Shown: in pieces, positions 10,086 through 20,765 of the stretch
Position numbering within the stretch: the first letter of the stretch is position 1
Layout of the letters: every line of letters begins with the position of its first letter
The notes under the pieces: generated by a model
Told to the model about the DNA's origin: nothing
Database searches by the model: none
The model's input: only the letters and a program-made list of their open reading frames with translations
Made by a program: the position numbers and the translations under genes
Assembly (NCBI RefSeq): GCF_964355755.1
Contig: NC_092675.1
Span: forward strand, 11,733,312 to 11,797,311
Source of the DNA: Antedon mediterranea
Taxonomy: Eukaryota > Echinodermata > Crinoidea > Comatulida > Antedonidae
Length of the DNA: 64,000 nt
Direction of reading: 5' to 3'

Positions 10086-13000
10086 ATGCCAGCGTGTGTT
10101 GTTTCAAATTGTCGGGAATACGAAAAAGCCCGATTAGATGGAATACCCTTTCATACCTTTCCAAATGATAAGGCGTTGGCCAGAAGATGGTTAACTGTTA
10201 TTAGAAACGCTAATTTGAATCCCGGCTGTAAGCCGTCGACATACAGAACTTTGCGAGTTTGTGGAAAGCACTTCATGAAGTCAGATTACCTACCTGACCC
10301 AAAACACGATCTAGCTCCGCATCTTTACAAGCCAAAACACCGCCTGAAACCTGACGCAGTACCAAGTATATTTGCATTTAACAAACCTAGTAGTACAACT
10401 ATGAGAAGTGCATTTAAAAAAAGACAGGAGGCTGGTAATCAAGAATCGGTAAGAACAATGATGAATTTACCACCAGAACAATAATATTAATAATTAGGCC
10501 TAATATATCAAAGTAAATTATAGGCCTAATAAGTTCTTTTTTCTTTTTATGTTTAGGCTAAGCCTAAAAAAAAATTAAAAATTGACTGGGCCTACTACTC
10601 TGTACATTATTAAAATATTACATTTATGATATAGGCCTAGGGATTTTAGGCTATGCCTAGCCTATAAATCCAAACAAGAAAAAATATAGCCTAGGCCTAT
10701 GCTAGATAGTATTACTACTACTACTAGCTAGAGATAGGCCCTTTCTTAGTGCATTATTTTTTTTAAATGAAAAATGCTATAATGATGATTACTACTAACT
10801 AGGCCTACTAACTACTAGCCATCATTTGGTGATTGAGAACAACAACAATTAACACTAACTATAGTTTAAAAAAACAATTCTATTTTTTGTTACTGTGTAG
10901 AAATGGTATTAAAGAAAAATAAATATATTTAGTTTTTCACAGGCTCAGAATCATCGCATACATCACATGATGTCCAAGAAAAAAAATCAGTACATGGCAA
11001 TGATGAGGTATGATTATTTATGGTTTATCTATCTTCACCAACTTGTGAATGCGTAGTGTATGTAATATCAAATTCTGTAAACTATATAATATTATAATTT
11101 TACAGGACTTAAATGTAAGCTTTTCATCATCACATGGAAATGAGTTGATGGGATGGATACCAGAAGAGGACAGTTCTTCTTCCTCTGAAGAAGAAATAGA
11201 AGTAGTAGATGATAATGTTACAGGAAAAGTGATAGTCAATGTTGATAGTGTGCTTGAAATGTTTAAGCGATGCCAAGAATGCGGTCAGAAGATAATATCA
11301 ACAAATGTGTTATACAGGGGAGCAAAAATAATTGTACATTGGCAATGTACTGAATATCACTTTGGCAAATGGGAAAGCTGTCCAGATGTTCGTGGAATGG
11401 CAGAAATCAATTTACTTACAGCCTCTGCTATTTTGTACAGTGGAAACACATATCAAGCAATTAATAATTTTGCTAAAATTCTTGATATGCATTTTTTATC
11501 ATCATCAAGTTTTTATCAAATTCAAAAATGTTATTTGTTGCCAGTCATAAATGAAGCATATAAGGAACAACAAGATGTGATGATTGCTGAACTCATTTTA
11601 AGAAGTTTGGATAATGAGACTATCTCAATTTTGGGGGACGCCCGGTCAGACTCGCCAGGGTATTCCGCAAAATATTCTACGTACTCTTTTATTGAAGAGA
11701 AAAGTGACAAAATTGTTGATGCTCGGCTGATACAAGTGACGGAATGTTCCAGCTCAGTAGCAATGGAAAAGGAAGGTTTCATCAGAAGTTTAGAGTTTTT
11801 GTTGGGTCATGGCATCAACATCAAAACAATCACAACTGACAGATCACCATCAATCAGAAAAGTTATGAAGGACGAATACTGGGAGATATCACATCAGCTT
11901 GATTGCTGGCATGTTTGTAAAGGTATGATTGATACAGTAAAATAATTTTCTAACAAACTAAAACCAAATTAAATCCTTCATTTTTTTTACTCTCATCAGT
12001 ATATAAATAAGCACCATATACATATTGTACAAATGAGCATTATATGAGTTTGCTCTAATCTATCTCATCTCGCACAGTGTAATTTCAATTGACACTTCTT
12101 CTAGTCTACTAGTGTAGCACCAGCGAGTACAGTATATACTGTAATCATGTTTGTAAAGTTCATAAATTGTTTTACTAATACTATATTGTATATTTTATCA
12201 AATATTTCAGGCATTAAAAAGAAAGTCTTGGCAAGTGGTAAAAAGAAGGGAAATGAGCACCTATTATTGTGGACCAAGAGCATAACAAACCATTTGTGGT
12301 TCTGTTGTGCAACTTGTAAAGGTGATGTCCAGGTATGACCACTAGTGAATTTTTTTTTCAATCGACAGGGGTGAAGAGGAAAAGCAAAAGTAATGAAACT
12401 CTCATCTTGTGATGTGCTTAACAAGCCCTGTCAATATACTGTAAACAAAACAAAAATATATATTTATGTACATCATCATATTGATAATTGATATATAAAA
12501 TACTCAAAATTAAAAAATCAGTTCTGCTTTATACTGTGTTTATTATTAATAAGTACTATATAATTAATACAGAAATAAAAATAAAGTTGTGTCCAATAAA
12601 AAATATTGCAGTACTATATAAACTGCTCTTATACTAGTATAAAAGAAAAAAGAGCACCATCATCATCATTCTCTAAATTGAGCTTTACACTATTTTTTTA
12701 CTAATGTTTAGGTACTCAAAAACAGGTGGAAATCAATTTTAAATCACGTGGTAAATGTTCACAGATGGGAGGAAGATGGGATTGAGAATACCTGTGCACA
12801 CAGTGCCCTAACAGAAGAAGAAGCAGAAAGCAAGATATGGCTAGAATATGATTCGCCAGCCTATGATGCTTTGAAAAAAATTGTACTGGATAAAAGATTA
12901 GATAATGATCTTGGTCAACTTGGAGAATTTAAGCATACTGGTGGGTGTGAAATGTTTTTTGTGTAGACAATAAGAATTAAACGTTAGTGTAAAACCCATT

Positions 13001-13608
13001 TTACTTACTCACTGCTCAATTCTTCAATTCAGGTACCTTAGAGTCCTATCATGCCTCGTACACCAAGTTTGCCCCAAAACGAATTCACTTTCATTATGGT
13101 TCTATGCAAGGCAGGACTCAGCTAGCAGTTATAGATCATAATGCTAATGTTGGCAGGAAACAGGCACAAACAATTGCAGGTAATACTTATAATGCATGTA
13201 ATAAAATAATAAGACACTTTAAGTTAATATACAACATTTTATTATATTCTCTGTTCACCCATGTCTAAACTGTCTAGTCCAGCTACATAATAGGCCTATT
13301 AAAAATGATTTGTTTTTCTGAATTTAATTGTAGGTGATCTTCGATACAAAATGGTTTGCCCAAAACGGGGCGATGGATCATGGTCTGCCAAAAAAATTTA
13401 TGAAGCTAAAAAATATGATTACGTTGTTGATCTGGTTGAGAAGACGCTACAGAGACGAATGGACCCAGGTATAAGGTACAGATATACAGAATCTGCAGTG
13501 CCTCTTCCAGAATTACCAAAAAACATCTCAAAGCAGGAACAACCTTCTAAAGATTTATTAATAAATGAATATTGTCAAAGAACCGAGCAAATTATGGATA
13601 ATCAGTAG
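10086..13608 (+). CDS. Kolobok THAP-domain transposase, seven exons, 667 residues
   Basis: Exons that join in phase: 10086-10434, 10943-11007, 11106-11922, 12211-12332, 12712-12940, 13033-13179, 13334-13608. All introns start GT and end AG. The total is 2004 bp including TAG, with no internal stop. Residues 1-96 form a THAP DNA-binding domain: C4, C9, W35, C59-x2-H62 and AVPSIF at 91-96. A Ser/Glu-rich linker follows, then a CQECGQ cysteine pair and an RNase-H-like catalytic region. Candidate acidic residues are D316 and D320 in the GDARSDSPGY motif, D383 in TTDRSP and D404 in HQLDCWH. The later exons carry the conserved SITNHLW, SPAYDALKK and DHNANVGRKQ segments of this family. The first donor (CTG|GTAATC) was chosen because the stronger-looking GTAAGA at 10449 breaks the frame. 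An AATAAA lies at 13900-13905. Confidence 0.85.
10500..10850. other. AGGCCTA-rich part of transposase intron 1
   Basis: The first intron (10435-10942) is crowded with TAGGCCTA-like words, a composition also seen at about 18400-18610. No coding sequence here. Confidence 0.5.
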
Positions 13609-14760
13609 ATGATTATGATGGTGATGATTTAAATACTGTTGTTATACAAAGTTTATTTTTCAGTTTAATCGAACAAATTATGCATCATCAGTAGCAGGCC
13701 AAGAAAAACCTTTGTATGTTCCATCAGGTGAAGGAAACTTTTCTCTAATTTTCTTGACCAAACAAGCTGGCAATACCATTCTGTTCTTGTAGCCTAGTTT
13801 TTCACCTTGTAGAATCCATTGTAGTACAACTCTGTAAGCTACAAGGCGGTATTGTCTGATAATTTAAAAAAATGAATGACTTTAGCTAAGTCTGTTAAAA
13901 ATAAAAAGTGCCATGTTTTCTATATTTTGTTTTACTCACTGCTTGTTGATATCTAGTATTCTATATAGTAAATGGTTATTAGAGTGACTTTTGAAAACAT
14001 GGTCATGCAAAACAGATTTAGTGGTCAAATGTATTTTTAACAAGAAATATTTCTTACAAAAAACGCCGCGTAACTTTTTGACTGGACAGTTGTAAGAACA
14101 GTCTTCATTAATCTAATATAATAGGTCGGCCAATCAAAACGCAAGTGAACAATTGGGACTTTACTAATTGTGATTTATGTCATTGGCCTGTCAGCACAGT
14201 CGTTTCTTTCTAGAATTAAACGCACAAACTTGTATTGGGAATAATGTATGTGGTTATTACTATCGCATTTAGGTATTGATAATAATAATAATATGGCTTT
14301 TGAATATATAATTACTGTCTGTAGAATAACATTTATACATTTTCGGTTCGCGATGAAAAGTTATATGAATGGATTTGTAATAGGTATTTATAATAATAGT
14401 ATATGGGTTGTATTATTGCTAAGCTATCACCAAATCGCGTTATAACATTATTTCTCAGGGTTTTTTGCACCATTGATCAATACCAAACGCGTATCGGTAT
14501 TATAGTTTTTAATGAATCATTACATTAATAAAAATATCCAATTAAATCAATCGCGTCAGTCCAATTCCGACTTATGTTTCAATCACATAGTTCTCTGTCT
14601 ACACTGTCCCAACTAGTTTAACAAAAAAAGTGTGATGTGCCCAAATATGGTAGTGATATGCCCGAATATCGTAGTGATATGACATCGTCATGTCTATATA
14701 ATATGGGCACATCATATTTAGTTTGATAGTATAGACAGAGCTTAAGGATTATATTTAAAA
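13609..14760. other. Downstream sequence of the transposase, non-coding
   Basis: Contains the likely 3' UTR with AATAAA at 13900. The remainder is AT-rich and no further gene is recognised. Confidence 0.45.
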
Positions 14761-14761
14761 A

Positions 14762-15030
14762 ATATTTATATTTATTTGTTTATAAGCCCAATTTTCCAGT
14801 CTTAATTTTACATTTTGAAAAAAAGTATTTATTTGTTTATAAGCCCAATTTTCCAGTCTTAATTTTACATTTTGAAAAAAAAGTATTTTATTTGTTGATA
14901 AGCCCAATTGTGCAGTCTTATTTTACATTTTGAACGAAAGTATTTATTTGTTGATAAGCCCAATTTTGCATTCTTATTTTACATTTTAAATGAAAGTATT
15001 TATTTGTTGATAAGCCGAATTTTCCAGTTT
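14762..15030. repeat. ~57-bp tandem repeat, five units
   Basis: The phrase GATAAGCCCAATTTT with TATTTATTTGTT before it and ATTTTACATTTTGAA after it recurs with spacings of 57, 59, 56 and 56 bp. Later units share GTTGATAAG while the first two read GTTTATAAG, so the array diverges along its length. Two further copies lie at 15585-15665 and a partial one near 15850. Confidence 0.85.
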
Positions 15031-15941
15031 AATAATAATGACCCCTTCCACAGTGCTTATACCATATACATTTTACATGATATTGACCGTGGGTTCTTTA
15101 CGCCTCTGATGCATTTGTTTTTATTGTACCTTTTTAATAAATTATTATATGTTTAGGCCTAATCACACCCAATTTAATGAAACGGTCAGATTCCGATTTC
15201 AATTGAACGAAAGTAGTACTGTATTTATTATTCATTGATAAGCCAAGGGTCCCATGGCGTTAGCTGATATCTTGAGCATTTGACTCTTGTGTGAACCTGT
15301 AACACAAATCATTCTTCAAAATCTAAAGAAAGAACCTCACACGTCTTTTTTGTGAGTGATACACTATGGATATGCCCACGGAAATAATATGTGGACATTG
15401 CAAACAATCATAGGCCTACAGTAACAAACATAGAATGGCTAATAAGCATAACATTCAGACTTGCTTGTTTTCTAGTGGATTTTTATTTACTTTAGCATGT
15501 AGAATAAAACTATTAACAGTGGCTATATTAATAATTATACTGATTATCCTTGATGTTATCGCGTCTAATAATAAAATATTTTGTTGTTGATAAGCCCAAT
15601 TTTTCAGCCTTGATTTTACATTTTGAACGAAAGTATTTATTTGTTGATAAGCCCAATTTCCTAATAATGACCCTTCCACAGTGCATTTTACATGATATTG
15701 ACCGAGGGTTTTTACGCCTCTATAGCCACTGATCAATACCATAATTAGTGTACTTTTTTAAATGAATATTGAAATGTTTCAACATACCCAATTCAAAAAA
15801 ACGGTCCGTTTTCGAGTTCAATCTTTTGATTAGAGAGGTTGGAGTTTCATTTTGAACGAAAGTATTTATTTGATTGATAAGCCAAATTTCTAGTCCTAAT
15901 GATTTGAGATTCAACGGGTTTTGCTTTCAATTGTATAATAA

Positions 15942-15944
<3 letters not shown>
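15031..15944. repeat. Spacer and dispersed copies of the ~57-bp repeat
   Basis: CCACAGTGC..TTTTACATGATATTGACCG occurs at about 15045 and again at 15675. The whole block (repeat array plus this flank) therefore seems to have been duplicated about 630 bp away. No gene seen. Confidence 0.6.

Positions 15945-15949
<5 letters not shown>

Positions 15950-15992
<43 letters not shown>
15950..15992. repeat. (TA)n microsatellite
   Basis: About 20 TA dinucleotides, interrupted at the right end by AAATATAATATT. Confidence 0.9.
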
Positions 15993-15995
<3 letters not shown>

Positions 15996-16224
15996 TAATA
16001 TTAAGTATAATTATGAATTCACCAACACTTTCAGGCCCGGGCCCGAGTTTGTGTAGACCAGACTTCCATGCACAGCCACATGTTAAGGAATATGAATCTC
16101 TTTATGATTTTAATATGGTTCGAAATGATATTACACAACAACAATTAGACAGCAACTGTGCAAGAGTCCAACTAATAAAATCGGAATGATCAATTAATTG
16201 AACATTTACAGCATAAGACCCATA

Positions 16225-16568
16225 CACTAGGACAATAACGATCGACGATAAATAGACAAATGTGCATTTTTAATACATAAACTAAAAGAAATATAAACAA
16301 TTCCTTTGATGAAAATTATATTTTCACACGTCCAATCAAATGACGTCATGATTAGTAAGACCAATAATTTCGTGACAATACAGCGATTTTATTGTTTTTA
16401 TTTATCATGACGTCATTTGATTGGAATTTGAAAAACATTATTTTTATCAAAGACAGCATAAATGATTATCCTATAGGTCTAGAACGAAAACCTTTCTAAT
16501 TTCTTTTGGTTTATGTAAAAGAAATGCATGCTTATAATATATTATCGTCCGTCGTTATCGTCATAGTG
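16225..16568. mobile_element. TA-flanked MITE, 344 bp, Tc1/mariner-like
   Basis: The arms begin CACTAGGACAATAACGATCG on the left and, read inverted, CACTATGACGATAACGACGG on the right. TA sits on both sides (16223-16224, 16569-16570). Imperfect pairing covers most of the element, and a strong inner inverted repeat (CCAATCAAATGACGTCATGA and its complement) lies around 16333-16420. No coding capacity. A TA duplication points to Tc1/mariner mobilisation (inference). Confidence 0.65.
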
Positions 16569-16570
16569 TA

Positions 16571-17296
16571 ATTAGGCCTTTATACAAAAAAAAATAAATT
16601 GATTACGAAGTTACATGCCATTTTCACCTATCACCAAAAAACTAACCTTTTCAACACTAATTAATTGTTACGAAGCCAATTTATATTATATATTTCATTA
16701 AAACTGAACTTTACGGTAAATGAAGAGTAAGTATCAGTTAATATGAATAATATAACTAGTAGGTCTATGAACTTGCGTCCAGACACAGAACTGTAACATT
16801 ACTATCATAAATGTTGAAACCACTTATAAAACCTTTTTTTAAAGAAAATATAATTGTGCTAGGAGAAGGCTAATAAACAAATAGATAATGTAGGCCTACA
16901 AACCTTTTTCTGGATTAATTAATGGAGCAGGCGTTCCTAATAATCTGCTGCTGCTACCTAGACTGATTGTTCACCTTCTGACGATAATTGATTGGACCTA
17001 CCCCCCCCCCCCCCCCCCCCCACGGCATCTGATAACCAAAAAAAATTTACCAGGACTGTTTCAATGATTTAATATCTGACGGCGTATTATTATAACATTG
17101 GCCTAGATTGACAGTCATAAAAAAGAAAGTCATTGTAAATACTTCCCTTTATGTTGACAGAGCCAAAATAAAGTTTTGACCATTATCGAATGATTATTTG
17201 ACAGTGACTTATTATAATACCGGCCTGGTTGACAGCAAAAACGAAGTTATTATTTATTAAACAAGATTTTACAGATTTCCGTCTACATCTCAATAA
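16571..17296. other. Non-coding interior of the Kolobok, with poly-C tract
   Basis: Includes a poly-C run of about 22 at 17000-17021. No gene recognised. Confidence 0.4.
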
Positions 17297-17518
17297 TACT
17301 GTATTATCAGCAAAGGCTTTCATATAGACTCTCTTCTCCCAGACGTTTTTTGGGTCCAGCAGCTACCTATAAATTATAGTCGAGTTTCCAAATTCACAAA
17401 ACTGTCAGCCTTAGATACTAAAGCTACCGCTATGAAACAGCTTATTAATGAATGTGTCCTCCTGGGACATAGCTGGCTAGAGCCGCGGCGCGAAAACAAA
17501 ACATATTCTTGCTTATAG
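17297..17518 (+). pseudogene. Possible DDE_Tnp_4 (PIF/Harbinger-like) transposase remnant
   Basis: A short open frame reads IISKGFHIDSLLP at its start, then a KFTKLSALDTKATA stretch. This recalls the DKGF.I.DLLP and QFT..E...T..IA segments of DDE_Tnp_4 transposases. The Asp that normally precedes KGF is missing and no HVER-type helix follows, so if real it is a fossil. The match is short. It could be chance, or part of the Kolobok cargo. Confidence 0.3.
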
Positions 17519-17634
17519 AGTAGTTCTCTTGAGTTTAACACAATGGAACTAGCGGCAAAATGAATGTATTATGTAGAAAGAATAAAAAAAATAAATAAAG
17601 GAAGAAAGATATCTTGAATAAAAAACCAGAAGCC

Positions 17635-18104
17635 TTACTCATTATTTAGTTGGCCATGTAGGCCCCTTGGTTTCGGAAATTGTTTCCAGTTGTGTCGATG
17701 ACTTCGAAAAAATGTTGTCAAAACACTTGTATTTAAGTGTGCTTCAAGATCACAATGAGATGTAATGCACCGTAATAATAAATCGTCATCTTTTTCCATT
17801 GGAGTTGTAGTAGGCCTCTCTCTCTCTAACAAAGACATGTTTGTTGAACTTCATTGCAACATACACATTCGTCTTCCGTTGCCATTGGTGTACAAAAACC
17901 ACATGTACACCAAAAACTGTCATTCAGTCTACTTACTAAAGCTGTTGGCAGGGGTGCAACTGCACTATTATTCTTCTCCTTTCTTCTGCGCTCTATCTCG
18001 GTTGGTGAGTATTGTGGTTCAAATAAATATGGTCTTGGAACAGAATAAAAAATATCGTCGTCACTTCCATACTCTTCTTCTTCTGTTTCATGCACTTCAG
18101 CCAT
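17635..18104 (-). pseudogene. P2X7 ballast-like cysteine-rich domain gene, apparently frameshifted
   Basis: Read on the minus strand from the ATG at 18104-18102. The first 92 codons are acidic, then carry PYLFEPQYSP, a basic helix-like stretch, WCTCGFC and ECVCCNE, and end at a stop at 17826. In another frame from about 17838 the same domain continues with CITSH, a hydrophobic helix and HNWKQF, ending at a good donor (GA|GTAAGG, near 17637). WC.CG.C, CC and CIT in this order are the zinc-binding core of the P2X7 C-terminal domain (Pfam P2RX7_C). The frame change falls at an (AG)n run and no plausible intron spans it, so slippage is likely. The final exon (IPSC..FP region) was not found. It lies inside the Kolobok, opposite the transposase. 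Its role in transposition is unknown. Confidence 0.65.
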
Positions 18105-18813
18105 GTTTTATCGTTATATGTGTCTATGATGAAATTAAATGAGAGTATTAAATTGGGCTATATTAAATACCGATTTGATATGCACTGCCTAGTAGGCCCT
18201 GGGTCTACCTAGTAGTATTCAATCCATCTGCCTAACCCTTCCTCTAGCTGGGCACAATATGATTATGAGTGAGGATTTCGAGTAAAATATTATTAATATT
18301 ATTATAATAAGTTCATGAATTTGTAGGCGTTCATAAACGGCGGCCATGCCCCACCCATGCCATGGCCAAAGGCCCAAAATAATCAGACCCACTCTAAGCT
18401 AGTAGTAGAGTACTACTAGGCCTAGGCTGGTACTAGGTAGGCATAGTACTATACTAGGCTCTTGCGCATATCAATTAGTAGCCTATTTATTATAGGCCTA
18501 GCCAAGTAGTAGAATAGGCTTACCCAGACTCCTACTAGGACTAGGCTAGGCATATATATAAAAGAAAACAGCGGCAGCAGAGCCAGAGGGGACCTAGGCC
18601 TAGGTTAGGCCTAGTTTTGTTTTCCAAAATTGAAATTACGAGACCCTGACACAAAAACAAACATAATCTAATTTTTTTTTTAAACTTACGTGATAAGCCC
18701 ACGATCAATGCTAAAAAACTTGTCTGGAAAAATTACAACTATCTCACACACGTCACACAGTTTACCACATCACCACACGTCACATACACACCACCACCAC
18801 ACCACACAGCAGC
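18105..18813. other. Likely upstream region of the ballast gene, AGGCCTA-rich
   Basis: Lies between the minus-strand start codon and the right TIR. A cluster of TAGGCCTA words occupies about 18400-18610, and CACCACCA repeats lie at 18770-18812. CTTAC at about 18687 (GTAAG on the minus strand) could be a donor of a 5' UTR exon (inference). Confidence 0.4.
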
Positions 18814-19286
18814 AGCAGAGAAAAAGTTTTGAGTCCGATATGGTTGAATGATTCCAGAACGTCATACGTCATGTTTCTACTAGCTACTCTTCGGGTCCCA
18901 TAGACAAGTCTCGCAAAGCGCAAACATTTCTAGTAAACACACTTTTTAAATAAATCGTAAAAAATATAAAAGTTGAATTGTTTTATTGTTTGTTTTGTCT
19001 ATCTGGATATTGAAGTGTTTCTTCAAAATACCAGGAAAACATTTTGGCAAATTTAAGTTAAAAGGTTAAATAAGCAATTGAAGTGACGGTACCTATTCTA
19101 TTGTATGGTAACAACAGCGAAAACTCATTAAGTAGATTATGCGATGCACCTGTGACGTCACAGCAATTTACGGCGACGGCTGTACGGCGAGCGCGTGCGG
19201 CGATATCCTCGATTTCGCGATGGTTCTGAAATCATATGTATACCCCTAATACGTTTTTAAAATATGGTCCTCGGTACAGTTGTCCT
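18814..19286 (-). repeat. Kolobok right terminal inverted repeat
   Basis: Inverse of 9506-9982 with three substitutions and a 4-bp deletion. It places the same putative promoter sequence upstream of the ballast gene. Confidence 0.9.
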
Positions 19287-19290
19287 TTAA

Positions 19291-19936
19291 TCGTGTTTAC
19301 ATGTGTCACACATGCACGCACAATTTGGGGAGAGAGCTACCTTCTAGAAGATGATGACGTCACACGTCAGCACGTGTTTTGAGGAGGATTTGAGTGACCA
19401 AAATTGGTTGGAACTTTTGAAGAAATAATCCATCGATGACATAGCAACTAAGCTTTTTAAATAATAAACATTATATTTAGGCCTCCTATTAATGTTTCCT
19501 TTTAAAATTAAATATATTTTATAAACTCGTTCCATAAAAACATGCAGTAAGCATAAAAGGAACAATTATTGGTTGCTGTAAAGGAGGTATTTCTATGACA
19601 CCGTACTGGATGCACTATTATGAGGCGATGAAGTAAACTCGTCCTTGAATGCAGGCAGGGGAATCCCCTTGTTTGGTACCTAACCTCGCACTGTGAGATG
19701 GAGCGCGATTAATTGCTCTCCTTGAAGGTTGTTGATCGCGCTTGCGATCCTTAAAAACGAGGGACTGCTTGTAGCTTATAACTTAGCTTATATATTATTA
19801 GCCTAGGCCAAGATTAGTTATAAAAGGTAGGTGGATGCAGATTCTGGAAGTCGCCAGACGGGTCGACCATCACACAATTAATACTCGCCCTTACCAAATA
19901 AAGGTCGCCATTGGCGACCGGGCGACCGTTAATTTT
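19291..19936. other. Right part of the hAT-like element, non-coding
   Basis: Remainder of the hAT-like element after the Kolobok insertion. CGCCATTGGCGACCGGGCG, just inside the right end, is G/C-rich and weakly self-complementary. No open frame of note. Confidence 0.5.
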
Positions 19937-19944
19937 CAGCCCTG

Positions 19945-20765
19945 GAGTATAGCATCATTCCACAATTTACTGAGTTTTTGTGTCCGTTAAACGCCGAGTT
20001 TACGGACGATAGTGTTGAATGACAGCTGCATATAGAGTATACCATCATTCCACAGTATACTGGGTTTTTGAGTCCATTAAACGCCGAGCTAACGGACGAT
20101 AGTATTGAATGACAGTATTATATAGCATCATATTCCACAGTTTTACTGAGTTTTTGAGTCCGTTAAATGCCGAGTTTACGGACGATAGTATTAAATGACA
20201 GTAGGCCTATTATATAGAGTGTAGTATCATTCTACAGTTTACTGAGTTTTTGTGTCCGTTAAACGCCGACAGCAGAGTATAGCATCATTCCACAGTATAC
20301 TTATGGAGCTATACAATTTTATAGCTCCATGGTATACTGTATTGAGTTTTTGTGTCCGTTAAACGCCGAGCGATAGTATTGAATTACAATAGAGTAGCAT
20401 CATTCCACAATTTACTGAGTTTTTGTGTCCGTTAAACGCCGAGCTAACGGACGATAGTATTGAATGACAGCATATAGAGTATAGCATCATTCCACAGGTT
20501 ACTGAGTTTTTGTGTCCGTTAAACGCCGATCTAACGGACGATAGTATTGAATTACAGTAGAGTAGCATCATTCCACAATCTACTGAGTTTTTGTGTCCGT
20601 TAAACGCCGATCTAACGGACGATAGTATTGAATGACAGCATACAGAGTATAGCATTATTCCACAGGTTACTGAGTGTTTGTGTCCGTTAAACGCCGAGCT
20701 AACGGACGATAGTATTGAATGACAGTAGGCCTATATAGAGTAGCATTATTCCACAGTACTGAGGT
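19945..20765. repeat. Palindrome-bearing minisatellite, right segment (about 9 units)
   Basis: Continuation of the array at 8715-8984, with units of about 75-100 bp. GTCCGTTAAACGCCGAGC followed by TAACGGAC is kept in most units, though some (near 20270 and 20365) have lost the right arm. Open frames within it are periodic artefacts. Confidence 0.9.
20293..20339. repeat. 47-bp hairpin inside the minisatellite
   Basis: CAGTATAC..ATGGAGCTATA pairs with TATAGCTCCAT.GTATACTG around a short AT loop. One array unit is interrupted by it. Confidence 0.8.

Larger units (their letters stand above)
9506..19286. mobile_element. Kolobok-type DNA transposon, 9.78 kb
   Basis: The ends are AGGACAACTGTACCGAGG and its inverse, flanked on both sides by a perfect TTAA (9502-9505 and 19287-19290). 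The terminal inverted repeats are about 475 bp. By eye they differ at three bases and one 4-bp indel, so the insertion is young. TTAA targets, purine-rich termini and a THAP-domain transposase together define the Kolobok superfamily. The element holds the transposase gene on the plus strand and a ballast-domain gene on the minus strand, and was later hit by a MITE at 16225. Confidence 0.85.
8985..19944. mobile_element. hAT-like DNA transposon, itself carrying the Kolobok insertion
   Basis: The left end CAGGGCTGAAAATTAAC has a perfect 17-bp inverted match at 19928-19944. GAGTATA is repeated on both sides (8978-8984 and 19945-19951), close to the 8-bp duplication of hAT elements. The CAG start is also typical of that superfamily. 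The target was the surrounding minisatellite. Excluding the Kolobok, about 1.18 kb remains with no transposase, so this is a non-autonomous copy. Superfamily is inferred from end sequence and duplication length only. Confidence 0.65.

Noticed and set aside
10449-10454. GTAAGA as the first donor of the transposase gene
   Set aside because: It looks stronger but puts exon 2 and exon 3 out of frame. The donor at 10435 keeps the whole 667-codon frame open.
20359-20655. 98-codon minus-strand frame in the minisatellite
   Set aside because: It is a translation of repeat units (HSILSSVRSAFNGHKNS repeated) without independent support.
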